NCBI GenBank assembly: GCA_964599915.1
Contig: CAZRHR010000048.1
Span: 1-21,690, forward strand
Direction: 5' to 3'
Length of the DNA: 21,690 bases
Source of the DNA: CAZRHR01 sp964599915
GTDB lineage: Bacteria > Bacteroidota > Bacteroidia > CAIKAF01
The notes below the pieces were generated by a model that worked only from the letters and a program-made list of their open reading frames with translations, searched no databases and had not been told where the DNA came from. Below, one piece after another: positions 7,127-15,437 of the stretch (positions within the stretch are counted from its first letter, which is position 1; each line of letters starts with the position of its first letter). The position numbers and the translations under genes were made by a program.

Positions 7127-8821
7127 ATGCAACTGCTGGAATGTGTGCCTAATTTTTCCGAAGGCAAAGACCCGATTATAATTGAGCAAATTGCCGAATC
7201 CATTCGTAAAGTTTCAGAAGTTCGGCTCTTAGATATTGACCCTGGAAAAGCGACCAACCGAACCGTTATGACGTTTGTGGGCCCACCTCATGCGGTGGAA
7301 GAAGCCGCATTCCAAGCCATCGCCACAGCAGCAAAACTTATTCGGATGGATCAACATACGGGCGAACATCCCAGAATGGGAGCCACGGATGTCTGTCCTT
7401 TTATTCCCATTTCCGGAATGTCCATGGAGGACGCGGTAGAAGTTGCAAAACGCGTAGCTAAACGTGTTGGTGAGCAACTGGAAATCCCCGTGTTTCTCTA
7501 TGAAAAAGCAGCCTCCGCCCCTTATCGTAGCAACCTAGCCGATATTCGGTCTGGAGAGTATGAAGGATTGGAAGAAAAACTCAAGGATCCTAAATGGCAG
7601 CCTGATTTTGGCCCGGCCAGTCTCCATGTAGGTGCAGGTGCCACCGTCATTGGTGCCAGGAATTTTCTAGTGGCCTACAACATCAACCTTAACACCACCT
7701 CGGTGAGGCGAGCCAACAGCGTGGCTTTCGATGTTCGGGAAAGAGGACGGGTCAAAAGAATCGGTGACCCTATCACAGGGGAAATTGAAAAAGATGCGCA
7801 CGGTGAACCTGTGTATATCCCCGGAAAACTCAAAGCAGTCAAAGCCATTGGTTGGTTCATCGAAGAATATGGCATCGCACAAATTTCTATGAACCTAACG
7901 GACATTGAGGTAACCCCCGTACATGTCGCATTTGATGCCGTTTGTGAAAGTGCCTCTGCTAGAGGCCTTAGGGTTACGGGCTCAGAATTGGTCGGACTAA
8001 TTCCTAAATCGGCTCTGATAGCGGCTGGAAAGTACTTCTTGAAAAAACAACAGCGCAGCCGTGGCGTAGATGAGAAAACACTCATGCACATCGCCATCAA
8101 ATCCCTTGGCTTAGATGAACTAAAACCATTCGACCCAAAGAAAAAGGTCATTGAATATTTGATTGAAGAAGATGTGCAGGCCCCGCTTGTTCAAATGACC
8201 CTAGATGCTTTTACCGACCTAACTGCATCAGAAGCACCCGCGCCTGGTGGAGGATCTATTGCTGCTTTTGCAGGAAGTATGGGGGCCGCGCTCGCTACTA
8301 TGGTGGCCAATCTGAGTGCCCATAAACGCGGTTGGGACCACCGTGTAGATTATTTTTCAGACATCGCAGAACAAGGACAAGCCCTCAAATCTGCCCTACT
8401 AAAGCAGGTGGATGAAGATACGGCCGCCTTTAATCGCATCATGGATGCATTCCAACTTCCTCAAAATAGTCCGGCAGAAAAAGACCTACGAACGGCCGCC
8501 ATCCAAAAGGCCACGCTAGGTGCCATGGCCACGCCACTTCACGTCATGGAATTGGCCCAAAAGGTAGTCGCATTAGCAGGTGAAATGATTCAGCATGGGA
8601 TGAAAAGCTCCATGTCAGACGCAGGTGTAGCGGTTCATTGTGCGCTTACCGCCCTTCATGGTGCACACCTAAATGTGCGCATTAATGCGAAAGGAATGGA
8701 ACAAGATGCAAACGCACAAGCCATGCTAGAAAAGGCTGCAAGGCTGTCGCAGGAAACCCAAACCAAAGCCCAAGAGATGCTCCAAGAAGTTGATGCCTGG
8801 CTTTCTCCTAAACAAAACTAA
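7127..8821 (+). CDS. ftcD: Bifunctional glutamate formimidoyltransferase / formimidoyl-THF cyclodeaminase
   Basis: A 564-aa bifunctional enzyme of histidine degradation. It moves the formimino group from formiminoglutamate to tetrahydrofolate and then deaminates the product to methenyl-THF. The N-terminal transferase half (about 1-325) begins with the family hallmark L-L-E-C-V-P-N-F-S-E-G and carries H-T-G-E-H-P-R-M-G-A near residues 77-86, with H81 as the likely catalytic base. The C-terminal cyclodeaminase half (about 355-560) has the glycine-rich A-P-G-G-G-S-I-A-A-F motif around 370-380. The length matches fused bacterial and animal enzymes. No other hut genes are in the window. Two terminators stand just upstream, and the patatin-like gene starts 12 bp downstream, probably on the same transcript. 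Confidence 0.93.
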   Translation: MQLLECVPNFSEGKDPIIIEQIAESIRKVSEVRLLDIDPGKATNRTVMTFVGPPHAVEEAAFQAIATAAKLIRMDQHTGEHPRMGATDVCPFIPISGMSMEDAVEVAKRVAKRVGEQLEIPVFLYEKAASAPYRSNLADIRSGEYEGLEEKLKDPKWQPDFGPASLHVGAGATVIGARNFLVAYNINLNTTSVRRANSVAFDVRERGRVKRIGDPITGEIEKDAHGEPVYIPGKLKAVKAIGWFIEEYGIAQISMNLTDIEVTPVHVAFDAVCESASARGLRVTGSELVGLIPKSALIAAGKYFLKKQQRSRGVDEKTLMHIAIKSLGLDELKPFDPKKKVIEYLIEEDVQAPLVQMTLDAFTDLTASEAPAPGGGSIAAFAGSMGAALATMVANLSAHKRGWDHRVDYFSDIAEQGQALKSALLKQVDEDTAAFNRIMDAFQLPQNSPAEKDLRTAAIQKATLGAMATPLHVMELAQKVVALAGEMIQHGMKSSMSDAGVAVHCALTALHGAHLNVRINAKGMEQDANAQAMLEKAARLSQETQTKAQEMLQEVDAWLSPKQN

Positions 8822-8833
8822 TACTCCCATGGG

Positions 8834-11092
8834 ATGATTGCCTTACGGAATAAGCTCAGGGAAGTAGGAAAAAACTTGGTAGGTTTTTTCCCCATACGCT
8901 TATTCCTGCAACACCTTAGACAACATTTTGTCTTATTGTTTTTCTGGCTGATTCTGTTTGGCTTCATCACAGGAAATCTGGGCAAAAGTTATGGCATCAC
9001 CTACCTTTTCCTTTTTCCTGAATACATGGAAAAAGTAGGGTTTATATCCTATGCTTTACTAGGTGCAGGTTTTGGAGGCTTCATTATGGCCTTTAATATT
9101 TCCGGATATATTATTCATGCCAGAAGATTTCCATTTTTGGCCACTTTATCCCGGCCATTTTTAAAGTTTTGCATCAACAATGCCTTTATTCCTCTGGTGT
9201 TTTTGGTCACCTATGGATTTCAAACGTACCACCAACTGGTGGTTTTAGAAAAGATTCCATGGTGGCAAGTGTTGTGGTGGCTTACAGGTTTTGTGGTAGG
9301 CACCTTGGTGGTTTTGATTTTTACTTCCGGCTATTTTTTCAGGGTAAATAAAGACCTGGCCATGCTTTTCGGAATGGATGAAGCCTCTAGGATTCGACGC
9401 CGCCATATTCGGCAAAAAGTGCGAAAACTTCCTTTAAAATCTACCCGAGAACAAGACATTGAGGTAAAAACCTATCTACGAATTCCTTGGAAAATCAACC
9501 GTGCCCGAACGGCTAAACATTATGGCCAGCGTTTGCTGCTTCAAGTGTTCAGACAACACCATGTAAATGGTGCCATTTTTGAAGTCGCGGTCATTTTCAC
9601 CCTTATTGCATTAGGGCTTTTTAGAGATATTCCAGCTTTTCAACTCCCTGCCGGAACGGCCTTTTTCTTGCTTTTTACCATGCTTTTAATGCTGTCCAGT
9701 GCGGTTCATTTTGTCATGGGAAAATATAGCACCATGTTTTTTCTTTTCTTGGCATTTTGCATTCATGAAGTAAGCCAGCGCGAATGGGTCTCGGTGAAAA
9801 GCTATGCTTACGGCTTGAATTATGAACAGCCCATCTCCTATCATCCCGACTCCGTCATGGCACAAATTCACCGGGAAAAACCGTTCAATGCCGACCTAAA
9901 ACACCATAAAAAGATTCTTCGCCGCTGGAAGCAAAAAGTAAGGAAACATCATCCCACAGGAAAAAGACCTAAAGCCGTATTTATCGCCAGCAGTGGTGGA
10001 GGTACCAAAGCGGCATTATGGGCTTTTCTTTGCATACAACATGCAGATTCCGCCTTACAAGGCCGTCTATTGGATCATACCATCCTTATGACAGGTAGCT
10101 CCGGTGGAATGATAGGCGCAGGCTACATCCGAGAATTGTATGCACGAAAATCCCCAGACCGCCTGCAAACCTGGATTCCTGACGATGCAGCCCAGCGCAT
10201 TAGCCGAGATTTATTAAATCCCGTGGCCACTTCCATTGCTTTACATGACCTGTTCATTCGCTGGCAGACCTTTACCGACGGACCTTTTACCTATCCGAAA
10301 GACAGAGGATATGCCTTTGAACTTAAACTTAACCAAAATACAGACGGCGCATTTTCCAAGCGTTTAAGCGATTATCAGGAAGCCGAAGCCTCTGCGCGCA
10401 TTCCCATGATGATTCTTACCCCCACCATTTTAAACGATGCAAAACGACTGATTATAAGCCCACAGCCCATGTCCTTCATGACCAATAAGCTGCCCCAAAG
10501 CCGCGTAGGACATGTGCCGGGAACAGAAGACGTTGAATTCATCCGACTTTTTAAACATCATGGTGGCCTCAACCTACGCTTTTCTTCGGCCATTCGCATG
10601 AATGCTAGTTTTCCCTACATTTTACCTTCTGTGGCCTTGCCCACACGACCGGTCTTAGAAATTGGAGATGCCGGTATTCGGGATAATTACGGCGTACGCA
10701 CTGCACTGCAATACCTTTTTCACCTGCGCGACTGGTTTGAACGCAACACCTCCGGAATTATCATTCTCAGAATTCATGACAGCCGTGGATTGACCTATGA
10801 CCCCAAAACACCTTCCGGTTTGTTCGACCAACTCACCACACCCGTTGGAAGTGTAGCCAATAACCTATCCGCCATTCATCAGCAAGAAAACGACCAATTG
10901 TTGCAATACGCGGGCGCTTGGTACCGAGGTCGTATTGATGTGGTAGATTTTCGACTGAGCGATATTTTAAAAGATGAAATTTCCATGAGTTTGCATCTCA
11001 CCCAAATGGAAAAAAAACGGATTCATGATGCCCTGCAACATCCTAGAATTCGCGCTTCTGTAAGCCGGCTCAGGGCACTGATGGCCAAATAA
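8834..11092 (+). CDS. Patatin-like phospholipase with N-terminal membrane domain
   Basis: A 752-aa protein. The N-terminal half has hydrophobic segments (about 35-60, 70-100, 115-135, 148-172, then 250-305) separated by a basic cytoplasmic stretch. The C-terminal half is a patatin-like lipid acyl hydrolase. An oxyanion-loop S-S-G-G-G-T-K at 386-392 comes first, then G-S-S-G-G at 421-425 with S423 as nucleophile, and D612-A-G as the catalytic Asp of the Ser-Asp dyad. It probably cleaves membrane lipids from the inner face of the cytoplasmic membrane; the substrate is unknown. The ATG at 8834 follows the ftcD stop by 12 bp. An ATG at 8829 is out of frame. The link to histidine catabolism is probably only positional. 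Confidence 0.85.
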   Translation: MIALRNKLREVGKNLVGFFPIRLFLQHLRQHFVLLFFWLILFGFITGNLGKSYGITYLFLFPEYMEKVGFISYALLGAGFGGFIMAFNISGYIIHARRFPFLATLSRPFLKFCINNAFIPLVFLVTYGFQTYHQLVVLEKIPWWQVLWWLTGFVVGTLVVLIFTSGYFFRVNKDLAMLFGMDEASRIRRRHIRQKVRKLPLKSTREQDIEVKTYLRIPWKINRARTAKHYGQRLLLQVFRQHHVNGAIFEVAVIFTLIALGLFRDIPAFQLPAGTAFFLLFTMLLMLSSAVHFVMGKYSTMFFLFLAFCIHEVSQREWVSVKSYAYGLNYEQPISYHPDSVMAQIHREKPFNADLKHHKKILRRWKQKVRKHHPTGKRPKAVFIASSGGGTKAALWAFLCIQHADSALQGRLLDHTILMTGSSGGMIGAGYIRELYARKSPDRLQTWIPDDAAQRISRDLLNPVATSIALHDLFIRWQTFTDGPFTYPKDRGYAFELKLNQNTDGAFSKRLSDYQEAEASARIPMMILTPTILNDAKRLIISPQPMSFMTNKLPQSRVGHVPGTEDVEFIRLFKHHGGLNLRFSSAIRMNASFPYILPSVALPTRPVLEIGDAGIRDNYGVRTALQYLFHLRDWFERNTSGIIILRIHDSRGLTYDPKTPSGLFDQLTTPVGSVANNLSAIHQQENDQLLQYAGAWYRGRIDVVDFRLSDILKDEISMSLHLTQMEKKRIHDALQHPRIRASVSRLRALMAK

Positions 11093-11169
11093 AAATCTTG
11101 AAAATCTATGCTTTACCCATCTACGTGCAGGACTCATCCACATTTAAAAGTCCAGTAAATAAAGAGGTG

Positions 11170-11177
11170 TACCTTTG
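11170..11177 (+). promoter_or_regulatory. -7 box upstream of maf
   Basis: TACCTTTG is a full match to the Bacteroidota -7 consensus. A start near 11183 would give maf a leader of about 40 bases. The 130-bp gap after the patatin-like gene shows no terminator, so maf may also receive read-through. Confidence 0.5.
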
Positions 11178-11222
11178 TAAAACAAGCTATTCGCATACAG
11201 AAGCAAAAAAGAAAGAAACTGC

Positions 11223-11828
11223 ATGTTATCCATACCACCGCCCTTTCCCCTTCCATACCCTTTGATTCTTGGCTCGGCTTCCCCACGGAGAAAAAGTCTG
11301 CTGGAGGCTTTAGGTTTTTCATTTGAGGTCCATGTATTTCCTACGGATGAAGCGTTTCCAGACCATCTTTCCGCACCTGACATTGCCATTTACCTCGCGC
11401 AAAAAAAGGCAAATGCTTTTCCAAAAACCGTTACAGACGGCCACCTTCTTCTCACAGTCGACACCATTGTCGTGGCAGAAAACCAAGTACTCAATAAACC
11501 GGCAGACCAAGCAGAAGCATTTTCCATGTTGCAGAAGCTCAATGGAAAAACACATGAGGTGTACACGGGTGTCTGTGTGCGAAGTCCGGTAAAAAGTCAT
11601 GCATGGGCTGTTCGAACGGCCGTGACCACAAACTTATTTTCGGAGGCAATGCTCCATTACTATATTCACCATTTCGCGCCCATGGACAAGGCCGGCGCCT
11701 ATGGCATTCAGGAGTTTTATGGTATGGCAGGCGTGGAAAAGGTGGAAGGCTGCTATTACAACGTCATGGGCTTACCCACCTCATCCATTTTTCAACATCT
11801 TTATAACGAATATTATGCGTACCCTTGA
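11223..11828 (+). CDS. maf: Maf-family nucleotide pyrophosphatase
   Basis: A 201-aa Maf/HAM1-fold house-cleaning pyrophosphatase, which hydrolyses non-canonical or excess nucleoside triphosphates (dTTP/UTP type in the YhdE branch) to monophosphates. The signature G-S-A-S-P-R-R-K-S-L-L lies near residues 17-27, V-D-T-I-V-V near 78-83, G-K-T-H-E-V-Y-T-G-V near 108-117, and D-K-A-G-A-Y-G-I-Q near 155-163. The length is slightly above the usual 190 because of a short proline-rich N-terminus; no better internal Met is available before the first motif. The 3' end overlaps the next small gene by 14 bp. Confidence 0.93.
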   Translation: MLSIPPPFPLPYPLILGSASPRRKSLLEALGFSFEVHVFPTDEAFPDHLSAPDIAIYLAQKKANAFPKTVTDGHLLLTVDTIVVAENQVLNKPADQAEAFSMLQKLNGKTHEVYTGVCVRSPVKSHAWAVRTAVTTNLFSEAMLHYYIHHFAPMDKAGAYGIQEFYGMAGVEKVEGCYYNVMGLPTSSIFQHLYNEYYAYP

Positions 11829-12066
11829 AACGGTTTCTCATCCTAGATTTTTAATTACCATTCTTCAATTCAATAACAAATACATCCTGCGCTTTGAGAC
11901 GGGTCCCTATGAACAGTTGTATAAATTTACGCCTGAAATGGCAGCAGGTATTGAGGCGGTAAAAGCCTATTTAACGCCCGAATTTCTTGAAGAAGTAGGG
12001 CGACATTTCGATGCCATGCACCAAACCCTGGTCAAAGGATTTCGGGAAAAGCAAGGGGCAATGTGA
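11815..12066 (+). CDS. Small conserved-looking protein of unknown function
   Basis: An 83-aa soluble protein that I do not recognise. I take the ATG at 11815, which gives a protein starting MRTLETVSHPRF and overlaps the end of maf by 14 bp. The longer open frame back to 11701 only runs through maf in another frame. The protein is a plausible globular domain: a beta-rich N-terminal half (F-L-I-T-I-L-Q-F, then K-Y-I-L-R-F-E-T) followed by amphipathic helices (M-A-A-G-I-E-A-V-K-A-Y-L and F-L-E-E-V-G-R-H-F). Overlap with maf implies translational coupling. It ends 41 bp before the convergent serine hydrolase, with no clear terminator between. Confidence 0.6.
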   Translation: MRTLETVSHPRFLITILQFNNKYILRFETGPYEQLYKFTPEMAAGIEAVKAYLTPEFLEEVGRHFDAMHQTLVKGFREKQGAM

Positions 12067-12107
12067 CCCATCACCGCCCTAAAAAATCCCACGTGGTGCA
12101 GTTTGTG

Positions 12108-13415
12108 CTATTCTACCACCAGTTGGTCCATCCAAACCTGTCCATCTTGCAGGGTTAGTTTTACCACGTAAAGCCCTCTTGGCAAGCCACTAAAGGTTTG
12201 AGCATATTCACCTTTGGCATCCATTTTTATGTCCATTCTTTGCCCTTGTAGATTAAATACTTCAAGGCCTGAAATGGGTCGATTGGCTGTCAGTTGTATT
12301 TGGTCGTTGCTAGGATTGGGGAAAAGTCTTATCCCAAGACCAGCGTCCGGCTCCTGCCCAATGTTTGCCGGTTCACATGGCAAATCATTTACATATGCCC
12401 ATATGGCGTCGTTCAAAAGAAAAGGTACATTCGAGTTGCCGGGGTCGTCGCCCATCCGTAACCAAACCAGTTGTTGACTTGGTACTACATTTAAAAATTG
12501 GCCGCCTTTGCCAATAGCTGAAATCATATCAGTAGGTGCATGTGGAGAAAAAGTACCGGGAAAAATGGTTTGTAAAGTAGGAACCATAAAAGAAGGCTTT
12601 CCGTTCAGCCACCATAAGTATCCATACGCTTTATTCAAGGGCTGCGAGGTGTTTACCATGTCATTGAAGAAAGTGGTGTCGGTCATCACCGGGATGCCAT
12701 TCCACCGACCTTTGTTTAGGATGAGCAGGCCAAAGCGCGCCATGCTTCTTGCGTTGCTAAAAAACACATTATTATATCCAACAGGTACAAATGAGCCCGT
12801 CATGCCGGTAGGACCCTTTAATTTTTGTGTGGTATAACTGTTCAATGTTTGTCCGGTCGCATTTTCAATCACCGCATCCAAGAGGGTGTAGGGGCCGTTA
12901 TGATAGGCCCACCGCGATCCGGCGTCGGCCTTGTAAATAAGACAGGTGTCCAAGGTGCAAAAATGATCTGGGACGCCATCGTCTAATCCGGAAGTCATGG
13001 TAAGTTGGTGGCGAATGGTAATTTTTTCTTCTTGTGCAAGCAAAGTATTGGTCCAACCTTGACCCAGGTAAGTGGAAGTTGTATCAGATATGGATAAGAA
13101 ACCTTCTTGTTGGGCGATGCCTGTCATGAAAGCGGTGATGGTTTTACCGGCAGAGGCCCATTGCCAGGGCGTATTGGTTGTATGGGTTCCGAAATACTTT
13201 TCCAATACGATTTTCCCGTCTTTTAGCAGAATAAAAGCCTTGGTGTTATTGGAGTCCAAAAAAGCATACAATCGCTGGATGTTGTCGGAACAATAACCAA
13301 GGTCGCTGGGTGCAAGGGTGTCCCAGGTGGTTGCTGAGTTGGGCGGGAAATATAAGGACTGCGCTTGTATCACAAGCGTAGAAACGAAGGCGGTCAGGAT
13401 TGTAAAGATTTTCAT
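12108..13415 (-). CDS. Secreted beta-lactamase-fold serine hydrolase with T9SS sorting domain
   Basis: A 435-aa secreted serine hydrolase of the beta-lactamase class C/esterase family. I start it at 13415 because this Met begins a clean signal peptide (M-K-I-F-T-I-L-T-A-F-V-S, cleavage near A-Q-S); the frame extends 10 residues further to 13445. Active-site elements are S88-A-G-K91 (SxxK), Y171-H-N173 (YxN), and G302-K-G-G305 in place of the KTG/HxG triad. The C-terminal 75 residues are a type IX secretion sorting domain, starting L-F-P-N-P-S-N and ending with a G-L-Y-V-V-K-L strand and V-V-E. The protein is therefore probably exported through the outer membrane and attached or released. The substrate is unknown: esterase, D-aminopeptidase or beta-lactam. 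Confidence 0.88.
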   Translation of the reverse strand: MKIFTILTAFVSTLVIQAQSLYFPPNSATTWDTLAPSDLGYCSDNIQRLYAFLDSNNTKAFILLKDGKIVLEKYFGTHTTNTPWQWASAGKTITAFMTGIAQQEGFLSISDTTSTYLGQGWTNTLLAQEEKITIRHQLTMTSGLDDGVPDHFCTLDTCLIYKADAGSRWAYHNGPYTLLDAVIENATGQTLNSYTTQKLKGPTGMTGSFVPVGYNNVFFSNARSMARFGLLILNKGRWNGIPVMTDTTFFNDMVNTSQPLNKAYGYLWWLNGKPSFMVPTLQTIFPGTFSPHAPTDMISAIGKGGQFLNVVPSQQLVWLRMGDDPGNSNVPFLLNDAIWAYVNDLPCEPANIGQEPDAGLGIRLFPNPSNDQIQLTANRPISGLEVFNLQGQRMDIKMDAKGEYAQTFSGLPRGLYVVKLTLQDGQVWMDQLVVE

Positions 13416-13789
13416 AGCGTCAATTATTTGCATTATAGACACCACCTTGGTAAAGAGGTTTAATGCGTGGAAAAAAATCCTAGGATTTAATTTAAAACAT
13501 CCTTTTTGGAATTGTCATGGTAAAACTAAAAATTAAGAAATTGCGAATGACAATAACAAAACTAAAATGCAAGGCTTAGGATTTGGATCGAGAAAAGTCT
13601 GCTATTTTAATAAACGATGCTTTGGATGTCTTTAACTATCCCTCAAATTCAATACGTTTCATTAAAGAGAAAAAATCCAACCATGTAAAGTAGAGGTATT
13701 TTTACAGTAAAAATTCTATCTTCAATTCAATGAGTGAGTTCCTTCCATTTTTTGAAAAAAAATGTACCTTTCAACCATCTATCCACCCT
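13416..13789. other. Divergent intergenic region with 17-bp palindrome
   Basis: These 374 AT-rich bases separate the divergent serine hydrolase and glycine-rich genes. The one notable element is ATTTTTAC-A-GTAAAAAT at 13698-13714, a perfect 8+1+8 palindrome that could be an operator or simple hairpin. Near -7 matches for the glycine-rich gene are TATTTTTA at 13697-13704 and TACCTTTC at 13765-13772; each has one mismatch. No gene is supported here. Confidence 0.5.
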
Positions 13790-15190
13790 ATGAAAAAGCC
13801 TTTACCTGTTCTCGTCCTTTGGATGATCTGTGGAACAAGTGTCCACCTTTTCGGCCAAGTGAAAATTGGAGGCAATGCCCCGCAAGTACATCCTTCGGCC
13901 GTGCTGGAACTTGAAAGCTCCCAAGCTGGATTTTTACCTCCTCGACTTACCCAAACGCAAATTTCAGCCATTGCAAATCCTGCCGTTGGTCTTATGGTTT
14001 TTAATACCACCACCCAATGTCACCAAACCTTTATCCCACCGGGTGGCTGGCAAAATATGTATTGCGGTTGTACGGCGCCACCTACACCTGTAGCATTGGC
14101 GGCAAGCAGCACTTCAGGCCAATTGGAATGGCGCTGGCAAGCCTCCGCAGGTGCCACAGGCTATAAAGTCCATGGACAACCCGTTTATGCCAATGCTCAA
14201 GATGTGGGGAATGTGACGCAATGGTTGCAATCGAACGTTGTGTGCAACCAAACGGATAGCCTGTATGTATGGGCCTACAATGCTTGCGCTCCTTCCGCCC
14301 CACTGCTCCTAACGGCCCAGGCTTGGTGTCCTATCGTGGCCACCGGCGGTATAATGAGTCAGTACACGGGAAATGGCAGCAATGGTCAACAAGGTGTCGT
14401 TTATCGAGTGCATCGTTTTACACAAACGGGAAACCAAACGTTTACCGTGCAGGACACGGGGAGTTCGTCTATGGTCACGTATTTGCTGGTCGGCGGAGGA
14501 GGAGGCGGGGGCTTTGACTTTGCAGGCGGCGGAGGGGCAGGCGGCTTGCTTACCGGAAATTTTGCCTTACCGGGCGCACAATCCTTCACCCTGTCTGTAG
14601 GCCAAGGTGGCTTAGGGGCAACACAAACCGTAGCTCAAGCCCAATCAGGAAGTCCAAGTACTGCTTTTGGATTAACGGCCTTAGGTGGCGGCGCCGGTCG
14701 CAGTGGTTCTGGACCGGGTTGCATTTCCGTAGCGCAGTCCGGCGGATCTGGCGGTGGGGGTGGTGCTTGGCATAGTTGTGCGTTTCCGGCTGCATCCGGA
14801 ACGCCGGGGCAAGGCCACGCCGGAGGTGTGGGAACCGGCGTAGATCCAAACATTGGCTCTCGCGGCGGTGGCGGCGGTGGCGCAGCGGGTCCGGGTGTGG
14901 CCGGCGGAAGTGGTGGCCATGGCGGACCGGGTCTTTCATCGTCCATCACAGGAACCCCTACGTTTTATGCCGGGGGTGGTGGCGGAGGCACTTGGCAAAC
15001 CTCCGTGCCGGGAAGCGGCGGCGTAGGTGGCGGTGGTAATGGTGCTAGCGGCAACAATGCCAGCGGTGCCGCAGGAACACCAAATACCGGCGGCGGAGGT
15101 GGCGGCAGCTCCGGTGGCGGTGGCGGTGGTACAGGTGGCAATGGCGGAAGTGGCGTGATCATCATACGGTATCCCATTACCCAACCTTAA
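13790..15190 (+). CDS. Secreted glycine-rich adhesin-like protein
   Basis: A 466-aa secreted protein. The start at 13790 begins a good signal peptide (M-K-K-P-L-P-V-L-V-L-W, cleavage near F-G-Q); the frame is open back to 13730, but that start would bury the signal. After it comes a segment common in Bacteroidota surface proteins (H-P-S-A-V-L-E-L-E-S-S, then G-F-L-P-P-R-L-T), then a fibronectin III-like stretch (about 95-180). A long glycine-rich domain (about 230-460) opens with Y-L-L-V followed by seven glycines and closes with G-S-G-V-I-I-I-R-Y. That opening and closing pattern is shared with glycine-rich domains of phage tail-fibre adhesins. No type IX sorting tail is visible. The glycine part is markedly GC-rich. 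Role unknown; surface binding is an inference. Confidence 0.8.
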   Translation: MKKPLPVLVLWMICGTSVHLFGQVKIGGNAPQVHPSAVLELESSQAGFLPPRLTQTQISAIANPAVGLMVFNTTTQCHQTFIPPGGWQNMYCGCTAPPTPVALAASSTSGQLEWRWQASAGATGYKVHGQPVYANAQDVGNVTQWLQSNVVCNQTDSLYVWAYNACAPSAPLLLTAQAWCPIVATGGIMSQYTGNGSNGQQGVVYRVHRFTQTGNQTFTVQDTGSSSMVTYLLVGGGGGGGFDFAGGGGAGGLLTGNFALPGAQSFTLSVGQGGLGATQTVAQAQSGSPSTAFGLTALGGGAGRSGSGPGCISVAQSGGSGGGGGAWHSCAFPAASGTPGQGHAGGVGTGVDPNIGSRGGGGGGAAGPGVAGGSGGHGGPGLSSSITGTPTFYAGGGGGGTWQTSVPGSGGVGGGGNGASGNNASGAAGTPNTGGGGGGSSGGGGGGTGGNGGSGVIIIRYPITQP

Positions 15191-15239
15191 AGACAAGGCT
15201 TCACCTAGTTTAGAAAAACGGAAAAGGAGAAACGTGGGA

Positions 15240-15434
15240 CTAATTTCCTGTAATGTCCATGGTGGACAAACACTCTTTGCATAAACAATCGACATACTTG
15301 GTGCGCAACATTTTTAAAGTTTCTCGTGAAACTTGCACTTTTTCGCACCAACATCCTTCTGCCTCGTCACAAATAAATTTGGACTGGCAGCGTGGACAAA
15401 TTTTTTCTCCGTGGTTTGGCTCAAATAAAAACAC
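15240..15434 (-). CDS. Cysteine-rich CWC-family small protein
   Basis: A 64-aa protein of the Cys_rich_CWC family, probably metal-binding. Eight cysteines are visible: C13-x2-C16, C22, the namesake C28-W-C30, then C50-x-C52-x2-C55. Function of the family is not established. The start is a GTG at 15434. It lies in the same reading frame as folB, separated from the folB TGA only by one GTT codon, and no in-frame ATG exists before residue 42. Translation therefore must restart on GTG right after folB termination, or arise by read-through of the TGA. Confidence 0.75.
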   Translation of the reverse strand: MFLFEPNHGEKICPRCQSKFICDEAEGCWCEKVQVSRETLKMLRTKYVDCLCKECLSTMDITGN

Positions 15435-15437
15435 AAC

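Noticed and set aside
6756..7189. Short open frames in the divergent control region (6756-6968, 6911-7111, 6953-7189)
   Set aside because: They cross the hairpins, terminators and the ftcD start, are not protein-like in composition, and overlap one another on both strands.
7675..8151. 158-aa minus-strand open frame inside ftcD
   Set aside because: It is antisense to a strongly conserved enzyme, contains no recognisable domain, and has no promoter or start signal of its own.
11701..11814. N-terminal extension of the 83-aa frame into maf
   Set aside because: It only reads maf in another frame. The composition is tryptophan-rich and unlike the rest of the protein, and a normal ATG exists at 11815.
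14401..15177. Several proline- or arginine-rich minus-strand frames (14401-14589, 14586-14939, 14635-14949, 14965-15177)
   Set aside because: They are the complement of glycine codon runs (GGN read as NCC) in the glycine-rich gene and are explained by its low complexity.
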